A stretch of 64,000 nt of DNA. It comes from an uncultured Clostridia bacterium (GTDB taxonomy: Bacteria; Bacillota; Clostridia; Christensenellales; Borkfalkiaceae). Positions 45,761-53,681 of this stretch are shown piece by piece; the first letter of the stretch is position 1, and each line of letters starts with the position of its first letter. The translations under genes and the position numbers were made by a program. The DNA lies in the NCBI GenBank assembly GCA_934271735.1, contig CAKQSB010000009.1, positions 5,514-69,513 on the forward strand, written 5' to 3'. The notes below the pieces were generated by a model that was given only the letters and a program-made list of their open reading frames with translations, had not been told where the DNA came from and did no database searches.

Positions 45761-46390
45761 TTACGCCACCGCCTGAAGCGCTTCCACTGTTAAATCGAAC
45801 CAGGCTTTTTGCGCTTGCGCGTTGTTGTTGTCGCTTCGGTTTTCGAAAATCAGCTGTATCGTAAATATCGCCTGACTTCCGCCCGTAACAACTCTGCCTC
45901 TGAGAACTTCAAGGTCGTTATCCGCGCATTCGTACAAGTACCTGGCGTTTTCCGTATCTCCGTTGACAACAACCTTGACTTGCTTGCACAGATCTTCGTC
46001 CGACTGTTTATCACCCGAAGTTCCGAGCTTGATTCTGACGATATAATCGAACGCGACCGTTCCGCCGTTCGTTACGCGCATCGTGGCTTTGTAACTCGAC
46101 GAAGGAGCGATAAGTTCACCCTCTTCCATACCGAAAATGTTTTTCGTCGTGGCGTGAGTGAAGTCTTCCGGATTATCGTCCGCCGCCAAATCTTTTACAA
46201 CGCCGTCCGCATCAAGCTTTCTCTGTTCCAGCTTCGTACGCACGAGTTTTACTTGCAATGTTCCTGCGACAAGGTGGTTTTCCACCGTTACGCTGTCGCT
46301 GAAAAGCGCGTAAGTTCCCGCAACAAGCATTGCAACGCTGAGCATTATGCTCATTGCCGCGATCAATAGCGTTCTCCTGCGTTTTCCCAT
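45761..46390 (-). CDS. TasA/camelysin-like small SipW substrate
   Basis: A 209-residue protein: MGKRRRTLLIAAMSIMLSVAMLVAGTYALFSDSVTVENHLVAGTLQVKL (described here in parts) is a near-canonical SipW-type signal region with TYALFSD followed by N..AGTL. The mature part is a single beta-sandwich (TMRVTNGGTVAFDYIVRIKL ... IFTIQLIFENR), the size and plan of TasA, the main amyloid fibre protein of Bacillus biofilms. AGGAGG precedes the ATG. It may be the structural fibre subunit or an anchor for the larger proteins; neither is proven. Confidence 0.8.
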   Translation of the reverse strand: MGKRRRTLLIAAMSIMLSVAMLVAGTYALFSDSVTVENHLVAGTLQVKLVRTKLEQRKLDADGVVKDLAADDNPEDFTHATTKNIFGMEEGELIAPSSSYKATMRVTNGGTVAFDYIVRIKLGTSGDKQSDEDLCKQVKVVVNGDTENARYLYECADNDLEVLRGRVVTGGSQAIFTIQLIFENRSDNNNAQAQKAWFDLTVEALQAVA

Positions 46391-46532
46391 TTGTATGACC
46401 TCCTTTTTAGTTTTTTTTAATTTATATCCTCGCGGTTGTCGCCTTTTAAAAATTTTCGTTTTATAAGCCCGACCGCGACGAAATCGTGTTGTAAAAATAT
46501 TTACAGATTATATTAGTCGTTGCAAACTCGAA

Positions 46533-47231
46533 TTATGCCTTTTCGGCTTCTCTTTTTTGTTTGCGGCGAAGTTTCGCCTGCTCTTTTTTGTAAGCCTTTT
46601 CTTCCTCGATAGCCTTAACCGCTATACCGATACTGTCCTTAACGGCGGCAAGCGTGGCTTCGTCCGTAACTTTTATCGTCGTGGGAGCTTGTTTCACGGC
46701 TACTTTGTTACCGCTTATATAATTTTTGAATTCGAGATTGGGAATGACGAATTCGCAGATTACGACCCCTTTACGGATTTTAAGACGAACAAGACGATTT
46801 TTGCCGACTTTATATTCCTCGTACGCCGCGTTTTTATAACGCTTACTGCCTTCGACGGTATTCGCGTAACGAACAATGTCGTCGTAATAGCCTCTGTATT
46901 CCGCAGAAAGTTCGAGATATTTCTCGTCCAGGGTTTTCGAACCCGTGGAAAAAGCTACTTTGCCGTCGTCGACAGCTGCCGCAAACGGAGCGATTTCATC
47001 GGCTTCCGCAGCGAAACCAGGCTCTTCTTCAATAGGTTCGGGAACGATTTTTTCTGCGGGAATTTTTTTCTCGCAGCTATAAGTCGCGCAAGTTTCGTCT
47101 GCCGACGCCGCGTCCTGAGCCTTCTTTTTGTTCTCACGCGTTTCAACGACTATGTCGCGGCCGACAACGCCGACACAAAACAAGCCTATTAAAAGCGTGC
47201 ATACGATAAACACAATAATCAAAACGTACAT
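46533..47231 (-). CDS. Membrane-anchored protein of unknown function in the SipW operon
   Basis: A 232-residue protein with one N-terminal transmembrane segment (MYVLIIVFIVCTLLIGLFCVG), an acidic Glu/Ala/Pro-rich linker (about 25-95) and a folded domain with a Tyr-rich helix (YLELSAEYRGYYDDIVRYA). It ends in a strongly basic tail (KKEQAKLRRKQKREAEKA). I do not recognise the family. AAAGGAG precedes the ATG. Lying between sipW and the TasA-like gene, it may help assembly or anchoring of the secreted proteins, which is inference. Confidence 0.65.
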   Translation of the reverse strand: MYVLIIVFIVCTLLIGLFCVGVVGRDIVVETRENKKKAQDAASADETCATYSCEKKIPAEKIVPEPIEEEPGFAAEADEIAPFAAAVDDGKVAFSTGSKTLDEKYLELSAEYRGYYDDIVRYANTVEGSKRYKNAAYEEYKVGKNRLVRLKIRKGVVICEFVIPNLEFKNYISGNKVAVKQAPTTIKVTDEATLAAVKDSIGIAVKAIEEEKAYKKEQAKLRRKQKREAEKA

Positions 47232-47423
47232 TTTTATCTCCTTTAAGTATTTTTTATTTATAGTTTTATATAACCGATTTCTCGGTTCTTTCCGTATCTC
47301 CGGTTTTCTTATGTCTTTTTCTTTCTCTTATAAGACAATTTTTTAGCTTTATTACGTAATTCCGTATGACATTATTATATAATGTAGATATAATATAGCC
47401 ACGGCGTAATTTTTCTTTGCCGT

Positions 47424-48269
47424 TTATTCTTGTCCGGCATCGGAACTCGTCGGGTTTTCCGAAAGGTTGCCGTCGGGAGTTCCGCCGTCGGTCGCCGAGC
47501 TTTGTTTCAACATTTCTATCTGACGTTTAAGCTCTTCGATTTCGTTTTTCTGTTTCTGTTCGTTTTCCTCGGACTTCTCTTTCTTGTCCTCGTTCACGAC
47601 TTTAACTATACGCATAACCTGAAACGCGATCATTATAAGGCACGGAACGATTATGAGGAAGATTATTCCCACGGGCTGACGGAAAGCATAAACCATAAGA
47701 CCTAAAAAGTAGCTCTGCCCCGTTACCCTGCCGATTATGTAATTGAGGCTTTCGGGAATAGTCGTATCGATAACCTGTTCGAGAACGCCTTCTTCGGAAT
47801 TCCTGTTGTCTCCGCGGAGCGTGAACACGAAACCGTCGCCCTTTTCCTCTATCTTCACGACACGGTGGGTTATCGTTTCTTGTTTTCCGCCGTCATAGGA
47901 ATATCTGAATGTTAACACGTCGCCTGTTTTAACGGTTTTGTACCATTCTTTAAGTTCTGTTTCGTCCTCGGGAACGGTGGAAACGAAAATACACGATTTC
48001 GTCGGTATGCTTTTGATTTTATATTCGCTTACGTCTACGTATTCGCACTTTTCCATAGACCCCGATTTAACGAAACGGAGCTGATAACCGAACACCGTCG
48101 ACGCGCCGTCTTCGTCCTTTTTCGCGGTTATCGTTACGATAAGCACGAACGCGGCGAAAACAAGCAGAATGCCGAGAAGAACGTCGCCGATAATCCCCAA
48201 TACGGTTTTCAATTTATCTTTTTTTTCGGATTGCTCGTCGTTTACGTTCTGCGTCGGATTGTTTTGCAT
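47424..48269 (-). CDS. sipW: SipW-type signal peptidase I (Ser/His)
   Basis: A 281-residue membrane signal peptidase of the ER/archaeal type used by SipW. Catalytic Ser71 is in VKSGSMEK, and the general base is His135 (TITHRVVKIE) in place of the Lys of ordinary bacterial enzymes; the conserved LRGDNR follows. There are transmembrane segments near residues 25-48 and 195-220, and a charged coiled-coil-like tail (EENEQKQKNEIEELKRQIEML). In Bacillus, SipW processes TasA and TapA. Here it is co-transcribed with six proteins bearing SipW-type signal peptides, which are its likely substrates. Confidence 0.9.
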   Translation of the reverse strand: MQNNPTQNVNDEQSEKKDKLKTVLGIIGDVLLGILLVFAAFVLIVTITAKKDEDGASTVFGYQLRFVKSGSMEKCEYVDVSEYKIKSIPTKSCIFVSTVPEDETELKEWYKTVKTGDVLTFRYSYDGGKQETITHRVVKIEEKGDGFVFTLRGDNRNSEEGVLEQVIDTTIPESLNYIIGRVTGQSYFLGLMVYAFRQPVGIIFLIIVPCLIMIAFQVMRIVKVVNEDKKEKSEENEQKQKNEIEELKRQIEMLKQSSATDGGTPDGNLSENPTSSDAGQE

Positions 48270-48302
48270 TTTTTACTCTCCCTTTACTTTACAGATGCGA
48301 AA

Positions 48303-48800
48303 TCAATGTTTGTCTTTCTCGGATGCGGTGATATCGATAAAAAATCTCGCTTCCGCGCCCTGAGCTTCATTGCCGATTTCGAGCGGCATCGTGTAAGTTA
48401 TGATTATTTTTTGCGAATCTCTCCCGAGATTTACGGTTTCTCCGCCGAAAAGCTCTTCGAGATTTCCTTCAAAAGTCTTTTCGCCCGCAACGATACGCAC
48501 GTTTACATACTTACCGAGCGTGTTTTTTTCGGGTTTTACTTTCTCGTTCTTTCTGAAAACGAGCGAAACGTTATAATCCGCCGCGCCTTTATCCGTTATC
48601 TCGATCGTGTAATCGGCAGATTTTCCCGGATAAAACTCGCTTATTTCGGCTTTTAACGTTTTTGTCGTTTCGCCGCCGAACGTAATGGTCGTGTTGCCTT
48701 TAAGGTTGCCGTTATCTTTAATATTAACCCACAGCAAAACGCCGACCACGGTCATCGCGACGACCGCCAAAGTACAAATATAACCTATTTTTTTCCTCAT
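48303..48800 (-). CDS. Membrane-anchored beta-sandwich protein at the head of the SipW operon
   Basis: A 165-residue protein with an N-terminal hydrophobic helix (IGYICTLAVVAMTVVGVLLWVN) and a beta-rich extracellular domain (TLKAEISEFYPGKSADYTIEI ... IIITYTMPLEIGN) resembling the sandwich of TasA-like proteins. The SipW processing motif (TYAxFSD) is absent, so it probably stays membrane-bound. GGAGG precedes the ATG. Its place, first in the operon and 33 bp before sipW, recalls TapA in the Bacillus tapA-sipW-tasA operon, though there is no clear sequence match to TapA. Confidence 0.65.
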   Translation of the reverse strand: MRKKIGYICTLAVVAMTVVGVLLWVNIKDNGNLKGNTTITFGGETTKTLKAEISEFYPGKSADYTIEITDKGAADYNVSLVFRKNEKVKPEKNTLGKYVNVRIVAGEKTFEGNLEELFGGETVNLGRDSQKIIITYTMPLEIGNEAQGAEARFFIDITASEKDKH

Positions 48801-48819
48801 TTAAACTACCTCCGAGCGG

Positions 48820-48834
48820 ATTTACGCCGTAAAT
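48820..48834. promoter_or_regulatory. Palindrome in the SipW operon leader
   Basis: ATTTACGCCGTAAAT: 7-bp arms around one C, just upstream of the ribosome-binding site of the first gene and downstream of the promoter. It could be a repressor site or a small RNA hairpin. Confidence 0.45.
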
Positions 48835-48917
48835 AACGGTTCGTTTGCCGTAATCTCTTTTCCTTTTCAAGGGATAGGCAGACTCAACCCACTATCTCAC
48901 TTACACTCTTCAACAGT

Positions 48918-48946
48918 ATTATAACACTCAATTTTCACTATGTCAA
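48918..48946 (-). promoter_or_regulatory. Promoter of the SipW/beta-helix operon
   Basis: Perfect leftward TTGACA (48946-48941), 17-bp spacer, TATAAT (48923-48918); leader of about 110 nt. The 435-bp gap to nadE otherwise holds the nadE terminator and one dispersed repeat. Confidence 0.85.
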
Positions 48947-49089
48947 TAAAAAATTACCGTTTATTTATGCACATATGCTCCGATTGTTTACATTTTCTGA
49001 TACAACCGATAAGACACACGAAAAAAAAATCGGCTTGCGAACGATTGAAAAACGATTTCCGCGAATCATTTATATGAAAAAAGAAAAAA

Positions 49090-49112
49090 CCGTATAACAT
49101 AGAATTATACGG
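49090..49112 (-). terminator. Terminator of the HTH-NadE gene
   Basis: An 8-bp stem CCGTATAA / TTATACGG with a 7-nt loop, followed leftward by TTTTTTCTTTTTTC. Confidence 0.85.
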
Positions 49113-49188
49113 CTTTTGATATTAAATTGTCGAACGAAAAAAGCAGATTAAATGCGGATTAAACGTCGATTAAAAGGCAAAAGCGCCT

Positions 49189-49202
49189 CTATAAGTCGAT
49201 TA
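49189..49202 (-). repeat. Dispersed AATCGACTTATA repeat, copy 4
   Basis: Minus-strand TAATCGACTTATAG followed by AGGCGCTTTTGCC, giving an AGGC..GCC(T) hairpin and a T-run. A second partial TAATCGACG follows directly. Confidence 0.65.
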
Positions 49203-49235
49203 TCGCAGTATTATCGGTATGATTACCCGAAACGA

Positions 49236-51386
49236 TTACGGCTTTACGCGGCGAAGGTCTTTAAGGAAAACTTCCGCGCTGCAATCGCTCGGCATACGCC
49301 AGTCTCCCCTCGGGGAAAGAGCGACCGAACCGATTTTAACCCCATCCGGAAGACAGGAACGTTTGAACTGCTGAGCGAAGAATCTCTTAACGAAGATTTC
49401 GAGCCATCTATAAATCGTGGCGGAATCGAAATCGCCTTCAAAAGTCTTTTCCGCGATTTTAAAGATTTTCGTGGGAGAAAAGCCCGAACGGATAAAATGA
49501 TAAAGAAAGAAATCGTGAAGAACGTAAGGTCCTACGATATCTTCGGTTTTCTGCTTTATCTCGCCGTTTTCGGCAGGGATAAGCTCGGGGCTTACCGGCG
49601 TCGCAAGGATATCTTCGAGAACTTTTTTTGTCTTTCCCTTGCTATTTTCCGCAAAATATCCTATGAGATATTTCACGAGAGTTTTCGGCACGGAACAATT
49701 CACGCCGTACATAGACATGTGATCGCCGTTATAAGTCGCCCAGCCGAGCGCGAGTTCGGACAAATCACCCGTCCCCACGACAAGGCCGCCCGTTTTGTTG
49801 GCGATATCCATAAGCACCTGCGTGCGTTCTCTCGCCTGCGAGTTTTCATACGTTACGTCCGTGACTTTTTCGTCCTGATTTATATCTCTGAAATGACTTC
49901 TTACCGACTCGCTAATGTCGATTTCCTTAAAAGTAACGCCCGTCTGCTCGGCTAAAAGCTCGGCGTTGCTCTTCGTTCTCTCCGTTGTTCCGAAACACGG
50001 CATACTAACGGCGATAACGTCTTTTCTCTTTCTGCCGAGTTTATCCATAGCTTTAACGGCAACGAGGAGCGCGAGCGTACTGTCGAGACCGCCCGAAACG
50101 CCGACGACGAGGGTTTTAGCCGAAGTATGTTTAACTCTGCGTAAAAGTCCCTCCGCCTGCATATCCGAGATAAGCTCGGCACGCTTGTCGAGTTCGTTTT
50201 TATCTGCGGGAACGAACGGCGTTTTGTCGTACGCTCTTTCGGCTCTGTCGGTGTTTATGATAACGGAAAAATCGATAAATCTGTAGTTTTTATCCGTCGG
50301 ATAGTCGTAATTGAAAAGTTTGGTTCTTTCGTATTCGAGAAAACCGATGTCAACATCCGCCACGGCTACCCCATCCCCGAAAACCGCGCTTTCGGACAAG
50401 ATTTTACCGTTTTCGGCTATGAGGTTGTGCGCCGAGAACACCATATCGGTCGAGGATTCTCCCCTGCCCGCATCCGCGTAAGCGTAAGCGCAAACGCATT
50501 TAGCCGACTGCATCGAACAAAGAGTTTTTCTGTATTCGGCTTTGCCGATAAGCTCGTCGCTCGCGGAAAGATTAACGACGATATTCGCGCCGTTCACCGC
50601 GTGTTTTTCGGACGGTGAAGCGACCGCCCAAAGGTCCTCGCAAATCTCCGCCGCGACTTTCATTTCGGGGAAATTTCTGTTTCTGAAAATAAGTTTCGAT
50701 CCGAACGGATATTCTTTTCCGTTGATCGTTATCATTCCGTCGTCCTCGGTAAAGGAGGCAAATTGTCTCTTTTCGTAAAACTCGTTATACGTCGGAAGAT
50801 AAGTTTTCGGAACAACTCCGAGCAGCTTTCCGTGACAGATTGCGACGGCGCAGTTATAAAGCTTGCCGTCTCTCCGAAGAGGCGTTCCGACAAACAGCAG
50901 CGTGTCGTAGTTTATGGAATAATCCACGATTTTTACAAGATATTTTTCGCACGAACGAAGAAGGGCGTCCATATAAAACAAATCGCCCGCCGTGTATCCC
51001 GACAAAGTAAGCTCGGGGAAAACGAGAACCTTGACGCGTTTTAAGGAATACGTATCGAGCGCATCCAGAACGCTCTGCGCATTCCCCTCTACGTCGCCCA
51101 CTTTTAATTCGGGAGTAACCGCCGCAACGCGGCAATAAGAGAAAATCGGGTCGACGCTTGCGCGCGAATAAATCTCCTGCTTTTTCTCTCTGCCGACAAG
51201 GTCGTTCACGCTAACGTCAAGTCCTTTCGCTATAGCCGCCAAAGTTTCCGTTTTTATACTTTTCGTCGAGGACGAAAGTATTTTGTTAAGCGTTCCGAGA
51301 GGGATTCCGCTGCGCTTGGAAAGCTCCTCGCTCGTTATTGAAAAAAGTTGTTTGTATTTTTTTATTCTGTCAACGACGTCCTGCAT
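49236..51386 (-). CDS. nadE: Glutamine-dependent NAD+ synthetase fused to an N-terminal HTH domain
   Basis: A 716-residue fusion. Residues about 1-65 are an XRE-type helix-turn-helix (SITSEELSKRSGIPLGTLNKIL ... LDVSVNDLVG, given in parts). Residues about 85-360 are a nitrilase-type glutaminase with the Glu-Lys-Cys triad in FPELTLSGY, VPKTYLPTY and AAEICEDLW. Residues about 400-716 are the synthetase domain with the ATP-binding SGGLDST. It makes NAD+ from nicotinic acid adenine dinucleotide, ATP and glutamine. AGAGG supports the ATG at 51386, so the HTH is truly in frame with the enzyme. The HTH suggests it may bind DNA and regulate NAD synthesis, perhaps its own promoter. Single gene with its own promoter and terminator. 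Confidence 0.9.
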   Translation of the reverse strand: MQDVVDRIKKYKQLFSITSEELSKRSGIPLGTLNKILSSSTKSIKTETLAAIAKGLDVSVNDLVGREKKQEIYSRASVDPIFSYCRVAAVTPELKVGDVEGNAQSVLDALDTYSLKRVKVLVFPELTLSGYTAGDLFYMDALLRSCEKYLVKIVDYSINYDTLLFVGTPLRRDGKLYNCAVAICHGKLLGVVPKTYLPTYNEFYEKRQFASFTEDDGMITINGKEYPFGSKLIFRNRNFPEMKVAAEICEDLWAVASPSEKHAVNGANIVVNLSASDELIGKAEYRKTLCSMQSAKCVCAYAYADAGRGESSTDMVFSAHNLIAENGKILSESAVFGDGVAVADVDIGFLEYERTKLFNYDYPTDKNYRFIDFSVIINTDRAERAYDKTPFVPADKNELDKRAELISDMQAEGLLRRVKHTSAKTLVVGVSGGLDSTLALLVAVKAMDKLGRKRKDVIAVSMPCFGTTERTKSNAELLAEQTGVTFKEIDISESVRSHFRDINQDEKVTDVTYENSQARERTQVLMDIANKTGGLVVGTGDLSELALGWATYNGDHMSMYGVNCSVPKTLVKYLIGYFAENSKGKTKKVLEDILATPVSPELIPAENGEIKQKTEDIVGPYVLHDFFLYHFIRSGFSPTKIFKIAEKTFEGDFDSATIYRWLEIFVKRFFAQQFKRSCLPDGVKIGSVALSPRGDWRMPSDCSAEVFLKDLRRVKP

Positions 51387-51423
51387 ATTCTTCCTCTTTC
51401 GTGTAAAAAAATTTAATAATTCC

Positions 51424-51452
51424 ATTTTATCATTTTCGGATAATTTTGTAAA
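51424..51452 (-). promoter_or_regulatory. Promoter of the HTH-NadE gene
   Basis: Leftward TTTACA (51452-51447), 17-bp spacer, TAAAAT (51429-51424), about 38 nt before the start codon. Confidence 0.75.
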
Positions 51453-51503
51453 GTATTTTTCCGTTCTTAATACAATACGGTAAATATAAAGTAAACATAA
51501 AAA

Positions 51504-51533
51504 CGCGCGGAAGGCTTTTAAACCTTCCGCGCG
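51504..51533 (-). terminator. Terminator of the MazF-like gene
   Basis: An 11-bp stem CGCGCGGAAGG / CCTTCCGCGCG with an 8-nt loop, followed leftward by TTTTTATG. Confidence 0.85.
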
Positions 51534-51562
51534 GCATAAGTATAACGCGGAGTTTTTCCTTG

Positions 51563-51916
51563 TTACACGCTTTTCTCGGCAAAACCGAGACTTACAAGCA
51601 ATGCGCCGTTTACCTTTTGCATAGTACCCGACGGTAATTCGCCTATCCGCTCTTTTAACCTTCTTTTATCCAAAGTTCGTATCTGTTCGAGCAGAACGAC
51701 GGAGTTTTTGCTCAGCCCGTAAAGGGAAGCGTCGAGTTCGATATGCGTAGGCAGCTTGGCTTTGGTAAGTTTACTCGTCACCGCCGCCGCTATAACCGTG
51801 GGACTGTATTTGTTTCCCACGTCGTTCTGAACCACGAGTACGGGTCTTACGCCGCCTTGCTCGCTCCCGACCACAGGGCTGAGATCGGCGTAATACAGTT
51901 CGCCTCTCTTTATCAT
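51563..51916 (-). CDS. ndoA: MazF/EndoA-type mRNA interferase, solitary
   Basis: A 117-residue PemK/MazF-family RNase close to Bacillus EndoA: MIKRGELYYADLSPVVGSEQGGVRPVLVVQND and the conserved IRTLDKRRLKERIG segment are present (given in part). These toxins cut mRNA at short motifs. The antitoxin gene normally directly upstream is missing: the 430 bp before it contain no credible antitoxin frame. GAGGATC precedes the ATG. It may be paired with an antitoxin elsewhere or used as a regulator. Confidence 0.85.
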   Translation of the reverse strand: MIKRGELYYADLSPVVGSEQGGVRPVLVVQNDVGNKYSPTVIAAAVTSKLTKAKLPTHIELDASLYGLSKNSVVLLEQIRTLDKRRLKERIGELPSGTMQKVNGALLVSLGFAEKSV

Positions 51917-52187
51917 AATCGATCCTCACTTTGCCGCGTGTTTTAAAATCGGTTTCCGCTTTCCCGAACGGGTTTCGTTTTTCCCATTCCCGAGCGGATT
52001 TTGGTTTTCCCGATAATTTTCGGCGGCTCTTCGAGCGTCCCCCTACTATATTGTATGTAATATCCGGGGATTGCCGATATTATTTTCGACCGATATTTAT
52101 TTTTTATACCTGTTTTTACGATTTTTATCCCGCTCTCCGACCAATTATAACTCATGAAATTTTATCAATTAAAAAGTAAAAGTGCCT
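51917..52187. other. Intergenic stretch without a recognisable gene
   Basis: Between the MazF-like start and the repeat at 52188 the DNA is T/C-rich with several TTTTCCCGA-like words. Reading frames on either strand (up to about 80 codons) lack ribosome-binding sites and look random. It presumably holds the mazF promoter, which I cannot place with confidence. Confidence 0.4.
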
Positions 52188-52201
52188 GTATAAGTCGATT
52201 A
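52188..52201 (-). repeat. Dispersed AATCGACTTATA repeat, copy 5
   Basis: Minus-strand TAATCGACTTATAC followed by AGGCACTTTTAC and a T-run. Confidence 0.6.
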
Positions 52202-52208
52202 ACAGCAT

Positions 52209-52260
52209 AAAACAAGTCTCCCGCGGCGGGCGATTTTGCCCGCCGCGGGAGACTTGTTTT
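52209..52260 (-). terminator. Very long hairpin terminator after yitT
   Basis: A perfect 23-bp stem (52209-52231 with 52238-52260) with a GC-rich core and AAAA/TTTT ends and a 6-nt loop, 88 bp after the YitT stop. Both strands end in TTTT, so it can act in both directions. Confidence 0.75.
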
Positions 52261-52347
52261 ATTGTAAATGTTTTTATTTGTAAGGGCGAGCATCATTCGT
52301 CCGCTTTACCCGATTTTGCTCAGGCAGACGCTTTTCCCGAATTGTTT

Positions 52348-53487
52348 TTATTTCTTCTTTTCCTTTCTGCCTTCGGAATTGAATTTACCGATTACTTCGC
52401 TGACCGTTCCGACATACGCGAACGTTTCGGGATAACGGTTGATTATTTCCTGAAACTGAACCGTCTGACGGGGTTTGATAACGCAGATAAGAAGAACCTT
52501 GTTTTTATGTTCGAACATCCCCTCGGCGGGAGTTACCGTAACCCCGTGACCGAGTTTTTCTATTATATCTTTGGAAATTTCCTCCGCGTGCTCGGTTATT
52601 ACTTCGAACTTAAGCGCGTTTTTCGTTCCGTACATTATATAGTCGCACGTTTTGGTCGTTGTGAACGTGTAAATCAACGAAAGGAACACGGGGAGCGTAT
52701 CGTTTCCGTAAACAAAGAACGATATCGCGAAAATCACTCCGTTTACCGCGAAAATCATAGAAGCAACGCTCTTGTGCGGATTTTTCTTTTGTATCATCGC
52801 TCCGACAATATCCGCACCTCCCGTGGAAGCATTGGTTTTAAGTGCGCACGCAAGCGACAACCCGCAAACCGCCCCGCCGACAAGCGAGGATAAAAGTCTC
52901 GTTCCCATTTCGATTTTTTCGTTTCCGGCAAGTTCGCTCGCGTATTTAATCGAGAAATACTTGTTCGGGTCGATATAGTTATCGAGAAGAAACATTATAA
53001 CCGCCATAATAACCGCAACCGCCGCCGTTTTCACGACGAATTCTTTTGATAATATCTTATAAGCGGGAATAAACAAAGGTATATTACACAACACGAACAG
53101 AAGCGAACTGTAATCGATACCGCCGCCCCCGCCCGAAGTCGAACCGTACATCACGAATTTAACCATCGCAACCACGCCGCCGATTCCGCCCGGAGCAAAA
53201 TTGCACGGATCTACGAAATAATGAAATCCTACCGCATAAAACGCCGCCGCCAGAAACACGAAAATCACAGAGGAAAGCGTCTTTTTCCGTTTATCCTCGG
53301 GAACTACCCAGTCGTCTTTCGCGACCGAATATTTAACTATTTCCTTTTCGGGGAAAAACGTGTAAACGCCTTCCTCCGTTTTCTCGCACGCATTATCCGT
53401 CGCGTCGACCTTATTTGCGGTCGCGTTATCCGTCGCGCTCTTCTCACAGCTCTCCGACTGTTTACTTTCTTCTTTATTATCCAACAT
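52348..53487 (-). CDS. YitT-family membrane protein
   Basis: A 379-residue protein. The first ~85 residues are a charged low-complexity extension (Lys/Glu/Ala/Asp-rich) not usual in the family. Then come YitT-type membrane segments (VFLAAAFYAVGFHYFVDPCNFAPGGIGGVVAM, in part) and a C-terminal DUF2179 domain (EVITEHAEEISKDIIEKLGHGVTVTPAEGMF ..VPE-like end). These proteins are widespread in Firmicutes; their transport role is unproven. AAGGTG precedes the ATG, and an extended -10 (TGGTATTAT) lies just upstream. Confidence 0.85.
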   Translation of the reverse strand: MLDNKEESKQSESCEKSATDNATANKVDATDNACEKTEEGVYTFFPEKEIVKYSVAKDDWVVPEDKRKKTLSSVIFVFLAAAFYAVGFHYFVDPCNFAPGGIGGVVAMVKFVMYGSTSGGGGGIDYSSLLFVLCNIPLFIPAYKILSKEFVVKTAAVAVIMAVIMFLLDNYIDPNKYFSIKYASELAGNEKIEMGTRLLSSLVGGAVCGLSLACALKTNASTGGADIVGAMIQKKNPHKSVASMIFAVNGVIFAISFFVYGNDTLPVFLSLIYTFTTTKTCDYIMYGTKNALKFEVITEHAEEISKDIIEKLGHGVTVTPAEGMFEHKNKVLLICVIKPRQTVQFQEIINRYPETFAYVGTVSEVIGKFNSEGRKEKKK

Positions 53488-53630
53488 ATTTCACCTTTTG
53501 TTTTCCACGGCTTATAATACCACATTGCAAAAAAAAAGTCATATGTTTAAAGCCCGTTTTTAAAGTTTATAAAAAATATATTTTATAGTATTTAAACACC
53601 GTTAAAAAAGTAGAAAAACTTTTCGATTTG

Positions 53631-53639
53631 TGGTATAAT
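53631..53639 (+). promoter_or_regulatory. Extended -10 promoter of leuS
   Basis: TGGTATAAT (53631-53639), an extended -10 without a good -35 box. The leader is only about 36 nt, too short for a T-box. Confidence 0.6.
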
Positions 53640-53681
53640 TACGTCTATATGGACTTAAACCACGTAAAGGAGGAGCTTTTT

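Noticed and set aside
36625..48656. Many long plus-strand frames opposite the surface-protein genes
   Set aside because: They lack ribosome-binding sites, have strange Phe/Arg/Val-rich composition and mirror the codon pattern of the real minus-strand genes.
48801..48911. A c-di-GMP or other known riboswitch in the SipW operon leader
   Set aside because: The 110-nt leader has a palindrome and a small hairpin but does not match the conserved cores I know.
53514..53681. A T-box leader before leuS
   Set aside because: The promoter lies only about 40 nt before the start codon, leaving no room for specifier and antiterminator structures.
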